Positions 59,546 through 64,000 of a stretch of 64,000 nucleotides of DNA are shown here, one piece after another. The stretch is from Sphingomonas sp. TZW2008. Its GTDB lineage: Bacteria; Pseudomonadota; Alphaproteobacteria; Sphingomonadales; Sphingomonadaceae. The stretch is from assembly GCF_002117915.1 (NCBI RefSeq), contig NZ_BDJB01000003.1:310001-374000 (forward strand). Reading direction: 5' to 3'. The notes beneath the pieces are model-generated. The model was not told where the DNA came from, did not search any database, and saw only the letters and a program-made list of their open reading frames with translations. A program made the translations under genes and the position numbers. How positions within the stretch are numbered: the stretch's first letter is position 1; every line of letters begins with the position of its first letter.

Positions 59546-61912
59546 ATGGCCATCGGCCTCGTCTATCTGCGCATCGTCCTGTCGCGCTGGCGCCTCGTCC
59601 TCACGCTCATCGCGCTTGGCGCGATCGGCGCCTGGGCGGTCAGCGTCTTCTATCTCGCGACCAAGCCGAAGTTCGAGGCGGCGGCACGGCTCAACATCGT
59701 GCCCACCGCGGAAGAGCTCGGCTACGCCAGCCGCTTCGTGCGCGGATCGACGTTCGACGGCGGCAGCGTGCTGCTCGGCACCTATGCCGAATACGCGCAC
59801 ACGCGCCCTGTCGTTGCGCCGATCGTCGATCGCTACATCGCCGAGGCCGCGGCGGCGCAGGGCATCAGCCCGCGCGCCTGGCTCGCCGCGAACACCGGGG
59901 CGCCCGGCTTCTCGCCCGGCCGCATCCTCGCCATCCTCAATTACGGCGAGGCACCCGTCGTCCCGTTGCGCGACGAAATGATCGAGGAGCTGACCGAGAA
60001 CACCAAGATCGAAACCGTCGAGGGCACCTATCTCCTGCGCCTCGCGGTCGAGTGGGAAGACGCCAAGTCCGCCGCTTGGTTCGCCAACGCACTCGCCGAC
60101 GCGATCATCGCACGCGCCGAAGTCGCCTCGCGCAGCACCGGGCGCGAGATCGCCGGCACGCTCGAGGAACGGCTCGCGGCGAAGCGCGCCGAGCTCGCCG
60201 CCGTGCTGCGCCAGAGCCGCGGGCTGAAATCCTCGATCGGCGTCGTCGACCTCGATCGGCAGAAGACCGCGCTGCTCGAGGCGCGCCTCACCGAACAGGC
60301 GCAGCTCACCACCGATCGCGCCGCGCTCGATTCGGCGAAGAGCCAGGTCGCCGCGCTGCGCAGCCAGTCGAGCGGCAAGCTCACCGGCGCGCAGAACACC
60401 GTCGATCAGACGCTGGCGATCGAGGCGCCGCGCGCTGCCGGGCTCGAACGCAGCGTCGCGATCCGCGCCGCGCGGATCGGCCAGATCGATCGCCAGATTG
60501 CCGGGCTCGGCGGCAGCGAGGATCGCGTCAAGGCGCTCGACGATCGCGCCGCGCTGCTCCAGCAGGAGGTCACCGCGCTCACCGAACGCGTCAGCTTCAG
60601 CCAGACCGAGAACCTCGCCAACGCGCCGCGCATCCAGCTGATCGAGCGCGCCACGCCGCCGCTCACCCGGTCGAGCCCGAAGGTTTTCTTCAACACGGTA
60701 CTTGGCTTCATCGGGGGCTGCGCGCTCGCCGCCTGCGCGCTGCTCCTGCTTGGCCCCGCCAAGCCCAAGGAGCGCGCAGGGGAAGAAACGCGCGACGGGC
60801 ACGACCAGGCGGCTACCGACGCGGAAGCGCCGCGGCCCGTCGACACGCCGCGACCCGACGTCGCACCACCCGTCGATACGTCACCAACGGCTTCGAACGA
60901 GCCGCAACCGGCCGACGCCGCTCCACTCGATCCGCCTGCCGAACCCCGTCCGCTCGCCGCCGTTCACACGATCCGTCGCGAAGCTCCGCGCCCGATCGTC
61001 GAGACGCCGGCGCTGCGCCGACCGCGCGAGGCAGGCAACGTCGCGCTCCGCTACGAGGAGCTCGCACTCGCCGGCAACGCCGCGCTCGCCCGCGACGTCG
61101 CGCCGTACCACGACGATGACGTCACCTGGCCGATCACCGTCGCCGCGCGTCCCGAGGCTGCCCCCGTTGTACCGATCGATCCGATCGACGAGCCCGAACC
61201 CGCGCTCGTCAATCCGTCTGACGCGACGGAGCAGCCAGCCTCGGCCGAGATAGACGCACGGTATCCGCCCGCACAGCCGGAATCCGCAGCACCCGACGTG
61301 CCCGCCGAGCCAGAGGTTGAGCCTGCGACCGCACCGGGCGAAAGGACCCCTGCCACCGAAGCGCCAGTCACGCCCGTGCCTGAGCCGATCGCGGCAGAAC
61401 CAGTCACGGCGGTCGCCACCACCGCTCCGGCGGTTGACGAGGCCCAGCCCGTCGACGCGCCGATCACCGACCGCCGCTTCCCCGGCACGCTGCCGCGCCC
61501 GGCCAATGGTACGGCTTACGCGGCGGACGAGATCGCGCGCCTCCACCCGCGCCTTGGCGTATGGATGTTCGAGCAGCTCGCCCCCGACGATCGCGGCCTG
61601 TTCGTCGGATCGATCGGGCACGAGGAAGACGCCCGCCAGCTCGCGCAATTCCTCCACGCCGCGCTCGGCCGCGACGACGTCGCACTCGCCGTGGTCGACG
61701 GGCGGCAGCCGGGCAGCCGCTGGAATCGCGCCGGCAAGCCTTTCGTCTACCTCGGTCGGCTCGGCGATAGCACGGTCGCCGATACGCTCGCACGCATGCC
61801 GGCGGACGCGCATCTGGTGCTCGCGACTCGGCCTGGCGATCCGCAGGACTGGCGTCGGTCGCTCGGCCTCCGCGCGCCGCACCCCGCTCATGTCGTCGCG
61901 CTCGATCGCTGA
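59546..61912 (+). CDS. GumC/Wzc-type chain-length protein with unusual C-terminal domain
   Basis: 788 aa, against about 450-480 for GumC alone and 700-750 for Wzc. Transmembrane helix 1 (about 15-37), a Wzz-like periplasmic domain with coiled coil (about 200-365), and helix 2 (379-403) after IERATPPLTRSSPK form the usual copolymerase. A Pro/Ala/Glu-rich linker of about 240 residues (404-643) leads to a compact domain (643-788). That domain has LFVGSIGHEEDARQLAQFL and VALAVVDGRQPGS, resembling strands 1-2 of a bacterial tyrosine kinase but without a Walker A lysine or a terminal tyrosine cluster. GGGAG precedes the ATG. Confidence 0.88.
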   Translation: MAIGLVYLRIVLSRWRLVLTLIALGAIGAWAVSVFYLATKPKFEAAARLNIVPTAEELGYASRFVRGSTFDGGSVLLGTYAEYAHTRPVVAPIVDRYIAEAAAAQGISPRAWLAANTGAPGFSPGRILAILNYGEAPVVPLRDEMIEELTENTKIETVEGTYLLRLAVEWEDAKSAAWFANALADAIIARAEVASRSTGREIAGTLEERLAAKRAELAAVLRQSRGLKSSIGVVDLDRQKTALLEARLTEQAQLTTDRAALDSAKSQVAALRSQSSGKLTGAQNTVDQTLAIEAPRAAGLERSVAIRAARIGQIDRQIAGLGGSEDRVKALDDRAALLQQEVTALTERVSFSQTENLANAPRIQLIERATPPLTRSSPKVFFNTVLGFIGGCALAACALLLLGPAKPKERAGEETRDGHDQAATDAEAPRPVDTPRPDVAPPVDTSPTASNEPQPADAAPLDPPAEPRPLAAVHTIRREAPRPIVETPALRRPREAGNVALRYEELALAGNAALARDVAPYHDDDVTWPITVAARPEAAPVVPIDPIDEPEPALVNPSDATEQPASAEIDARYPPAQPESAAPDVPAEPEVEPATAPGERTPATEAPVTPVPEPIAAEPVTAVATTAPAVDEAQPVDAPITDRRFPGTLPRPANGTAYAADEIARLHPRLGVWMFEQLAPDDRGLFVGSIGHEEDARQLAQFLHAALGRDDVALAVVDGRQPGSRWNRAGKPFVYLGRLGDSTVADTLARMPADAHLVLATRPGDPQDWRRSLGLRAPHPAHVVALDR

Positions 61913-63203
61913 GGCGCCGCTCGCGGTACCCCCAGCCACCGCCGCGACAATGCGCGCGGTGGCGATGGTACCGCTGCTCGCCTACGCCGTCCTGACGCAG
62001 CTCGACGCGGTGGCGAACCGCATCTCGGCCGGCCTGCCGATCGGGACGACCGAGCTGATCCTCGCCGCACTGCTCGGCAGCACCGCGCTGCTGCTGCTCT
62101 CCCCCACGCCTGCCGCATCGGCATCCGGCGGCAACCACACGGGCGCGCGTCTGATCGCGGCGATGTTCTGCTGGGCGGTGTTTAGCTGGACGATGTCGCG
62201 CCACGCCGACGCCGGGCTCGATTATCTGCAGAAGCTCGCCATCGCGCTGCTTCCCGCCTTCTGCGTCCTGGTGATCGTCAATACGCCCGCGCGGCTGCGC
62301 TGGCTGCTATGGGCGATCATCGCCGCGGGCGCGGTCTCCGCCGCGATCGTCGTCGCCGAATGGCGCACCGGCACGCGTATCGTTTCCACCTCGATCGCCG
62401 CCACCACCGCTGGGTTCGAAGGCGTCGCGCGCTCGGCTGGCGGCTCGGATCAGAACCCCACCACCGCGGCACAGATGCTGCTCGTCTCGCTGCTGCTCGC
62501 CAGCGGCTGGCTGTTCTCGGGCAAGCGGCTATGGCGCGTCGTGCTCGCCGGCGTGATGGCGCTTGGCACCTTCGCGCTCGTGCTCGCCTCGGCGCGCTCG
62601 GCGATCATCGGCTATGCCGCGGGGCTCGGCCTCATCGGCCTGTCGTTCCGCCACAAGCCCTATTTCCCGCTGCTCGTCCTCGCCGGGATCGTCGCCGCGA
62701 TCGGCGCGCTTCCCTTCCTGCCGCCGACGCTCATTGCGCGCTTCACCGCAATCGGCGACTTCGGCCTCGATCCAACGCTCTATCGCCGCATCACCTATCT
62801 GCGCATCGGTGCGGACCTCATTGGCCAGTCGCCGATCTGGGGCGTCGGCCCGGGCAATTTCCCGCTCTACTACGTGACCGACGCCTATCGCTGGATGCCG
62901 GGGCGCGAGGTCTACCCGCGCGAGTTGCACAATACCTATCTCGATGCGGCGACCGAATATGGCATCGTCGGGTTTCTCTTGTTCGCCGCCGCGCTCGGCT
63001 ACGCGTTGCTCTCGGCGTGGCGGGCAGCGCAGTCGGCGTCGCCGCCGCTCGCACGTATCGGCATGGCGGTTGGCGTCGCGCTCGCCGGGCTGATGGTCGC
63101 GTGCTTCTTCATGCCGCATAAGGATTTGCGCTACCTCTGGCTGTTGGTGGCGATCGCCATCCAGTGCGGCCGGCTGGCGCGTGCGCAGGAGCGTATTCCG
63201 TGA
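61890..63203 (+). CDS. O-antigen ligase/polymerase-like membrane protein
   Basis: 437 aa from the ATG at 61890, which overlaps the previous gene by 23 bp. About 10-12 membrane helices. The Wzy_C region has SARSAIIGYAAGLGLIGL, then the periplasmic loop YLRIGADLIGQSPIWGVGPGNFPLYY and ELHNTYLDAATEYGIVGFLLF, the signature of the O-antigen ligase/Wzy family. It probably polymerises the repeat units. An overlap of this size suggests tight translational coupling with the chain-length protein. Confidence 0.9.
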   Translation: MSSRSIAEAPLAVPPATAATMRAVAMVPLLAYAVLTQLDAVANRISAGLPIGTTELILAALLGSTALLLLSPTPAASASGGNHTGARLIAAMFCWAVFSWTMSRHADAGLDYLQKLAIALLPAFCVLVIVNTPARLRWLLWAIIAAGAVSAAIVVAEWRTGTRIVSTSIAATTAGFEGVARSAGGSDQNPTTAAQMLLVSLLLASGWLFSGKRLWRVVLAGVMALGTFALVLASARSAIIGYAAGLGLIGLSFRHKPYFPLLVLAGIVAAIGALPFLPPTLIARFTAIGDFGLDPTLYRRITYLRIGADLIGQSPIWGVGPGNFPLYYVTDAYRWMPGREVYPRELHNTYLDAATEYGIVGFLLFAAALGYALLSAWRAAQSASPPLARIGMAVGVALAGLMVACFFMPHKDLRYLWLLVAIAIQCGRLARAQERIP

Positions 63204-64000
63204 ACCCCGCCCCCCTGAAGCTCGCGGTGATCGTCACCGAATTTCCCAAGTCGACCGAGACGTTCATTTACCGCGATCTGGTCACCTTTTTGGACGCCGG
63301 CGTCGAGCTGCGCCTGTACCATGTCGCGCCGTACCGCGCGAAGCAGACGCTGCACGGCTTTGCCCGGCCGCTCGCCGCGCGCGCGGTCGATCTCGGTTTC
63401 TGGCAGCCCGCCGCGCTGCTGCGCGCACTCGCCCGCCGTCCGCGCGCAGTGATCGGCGGCATTGCCAGGATGCTGTGGGCCTATCGCGCGCACCCAAAGA
63501 TCGCCGCCAAGTCGCTCGCGCTCGTTCCCAAGGCGCTCGCCATTGCCGACGACGCGCGTGCCTGGGGCGCGACTCACGTCCACGCCGAATTCGCCGGCCA
63601 CCCGGCAACGGCGGCGTGGCTCGGGCACCGCGCGGGCGGCGCACCCTATTCGGTCAGCTGCCGCGCGCACGATCTGTTCCGCACGCAGGCGCTGCTTGGC
63701 GATAAGCTCGGCGAGGCGCAGGCCGTGCGCACCGTCAGCGATTTCGGCCGCGCCTTTCTGCAGCGGACGGTGCCGGCCATGGGGACGCGCGACATTCACG
63801 TCATCCACTCGTCGGTGGACGTCGCGCGGATCAGTCCGGTCGAGACGCCGCCGTCGACCACGCCGTTCCACATCCTCTACGTCGGCGCGCTCGAGCCCAA
63901 GAAAGGCGTCAGCCATCTGCTTGACGCCCTCGTCGTCGCGGGAAACCGCCTCGGCGACTGGCGCTGCACGCTGATCGGCCACGGGCCGGACGCGGACGCG
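63200..64000 (+). CDS. Family 4 glycosyltransferase, N-terminal part (cut by window edge)
   Basis: 267 codons visible from a GTG at 63200 that overlaps the previous stop by 4 bp (GTGA). The product starts MNPAPLKLAVIVTEFPKSTE, and continues THVHAEFAGHPATAAWL, SVSCRAHDLFRTQ and FHILYVGALEPKKGVSHLLDAL, the pattern of WcaL/AmsK-like GT4 transferases in exopolysaccharide clusters. The donor-binding half is beyond the window. No internal stop is present in the visible part. Confidence 0.88.
   Translation, partial: MNPAPLKLAVIVTEFPKSTETFIYRDLVTFLDAGVELRLYHVAPYRAKQTLHGFARPLAARAVDLGFWQPAALLRALARRPRAVIGGIARMLWAYRAHPKIAAKSLALVPKALAIADDARAWGATHVHAEFAGHPATAAWLGHRAGGAPYSVSCRAHDLFRTQALLGDKLGEAQAVRTVSDFGRAFLQRTVPAMGTRDIHVIHSSVDVARISPVETPPSTTPFHILYVGALEPKKGVSHLLDALVVAGNRLGDWRCTLIGHGPDADA

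Noticed and set aside
49306..64000. Exosortase (XrtA/PEP-CTERM) polysaccharide locus
   Set aside because: FemAB-like and deacetylase genes occur in such loci, but no exosortase, PEP-CTERM protein or PrsK/PrsR gene is visible in the window.

Overview
The window is high-GC DNA, densely coded on both strands, and looks like the chromosome of a sphingomonad (Sphingomonas or a close relative in the Alphaproteobacteria). Support for this is the ybgC-tolQRAB operon, a Suv3-like helicase / S4 / fdxA / carD block, the thrC-SURF1-ctaE-ctaG-ctaB block, a cysteine-free bL33, a TonB-dependent receptor and sphingomonad-type intergenic palindromes. This assignment rests on gene content and family knowledge, not on a database search. 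I saw no insertion sequence, prophage, CRISPR array, tRNA or rRNA.

Layout. 1-5.5 kb: the Tol-Pal operon (minus strand, tolB cut by the window edge), a proline-rich lipoprotein, a nitronate monooxygenase-like protein and YjbQ. 5.6-10 kb: lysC and ubiG (divergent) and a secreted S9 peptidase. 10-18.7 kb: an Atm1-type ABC exporter, small envelope lipoproteins including an OmpA-domain protein, RecQ, a DUF442 protein and a sterol-desaturase-like protein. 18.7-23 kb: an ATP-dependent DNA ligase, a membrane-anchored phosphoesterase, Dps with a DUF1328 protein, and a degenerate GDT1-family membrane protein. 23-30 kb: rpmG, three tandem GIN-domain (DUF2807) exported proteins with a palindromic operator candidate, carD, fdxA, an S4 protein and a Suv3-like helicase. 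30-38 kb: an M23 peptidase, a HI0933-type flavoprotein, a TetR regulator divergent from a TonB-dependent receptor, and prfC.

38-43 kb: thrC followed upstream by the haem-copper oxidase assembly genes SURF1, ctaE, ctaG, a small coxF-like gene and ctaB, all on the minus strand and mostly overlapping by 4 bp; coxA and coxB are not next to them. 43.8-49.2 kb: a plus-strand catabolic group of two equal-length (581 aa) D-aminoacylase-type amidohydrolases, a BKACE-family protein and an IclR regulator, with a palindromic repeat before the second amidohydrolase. 49.3-64 kb: an exopolysaccharide cluster running off the window end, with glycosyltransferases, an initiating sugar transferase, a deacetylase, three acyl/aminoacyl-transferase-like proteins, a MurJ-type flippase, a Wza-type export protein, a GumC-type chain-length protein with an unusual C-terminal domain, and an O-antigen ligase/polymerase-like protein.

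The most interesting places are the GumC-type fusion with what looks like a degenerate kinase domain, the use of a MurJ-type flippase with three acyl-transfer proteins in the polysaccharide locus, the amidohydrolase/BKACE/IclR group, the GIN-domain triplet with its operator, and family members that have lost key residues (GDT1-like and sterol-desaturase-like proteins). Start codons were chosen by ribosome binding sites and stop/start overlaps where possible; several are TTG or GTG.
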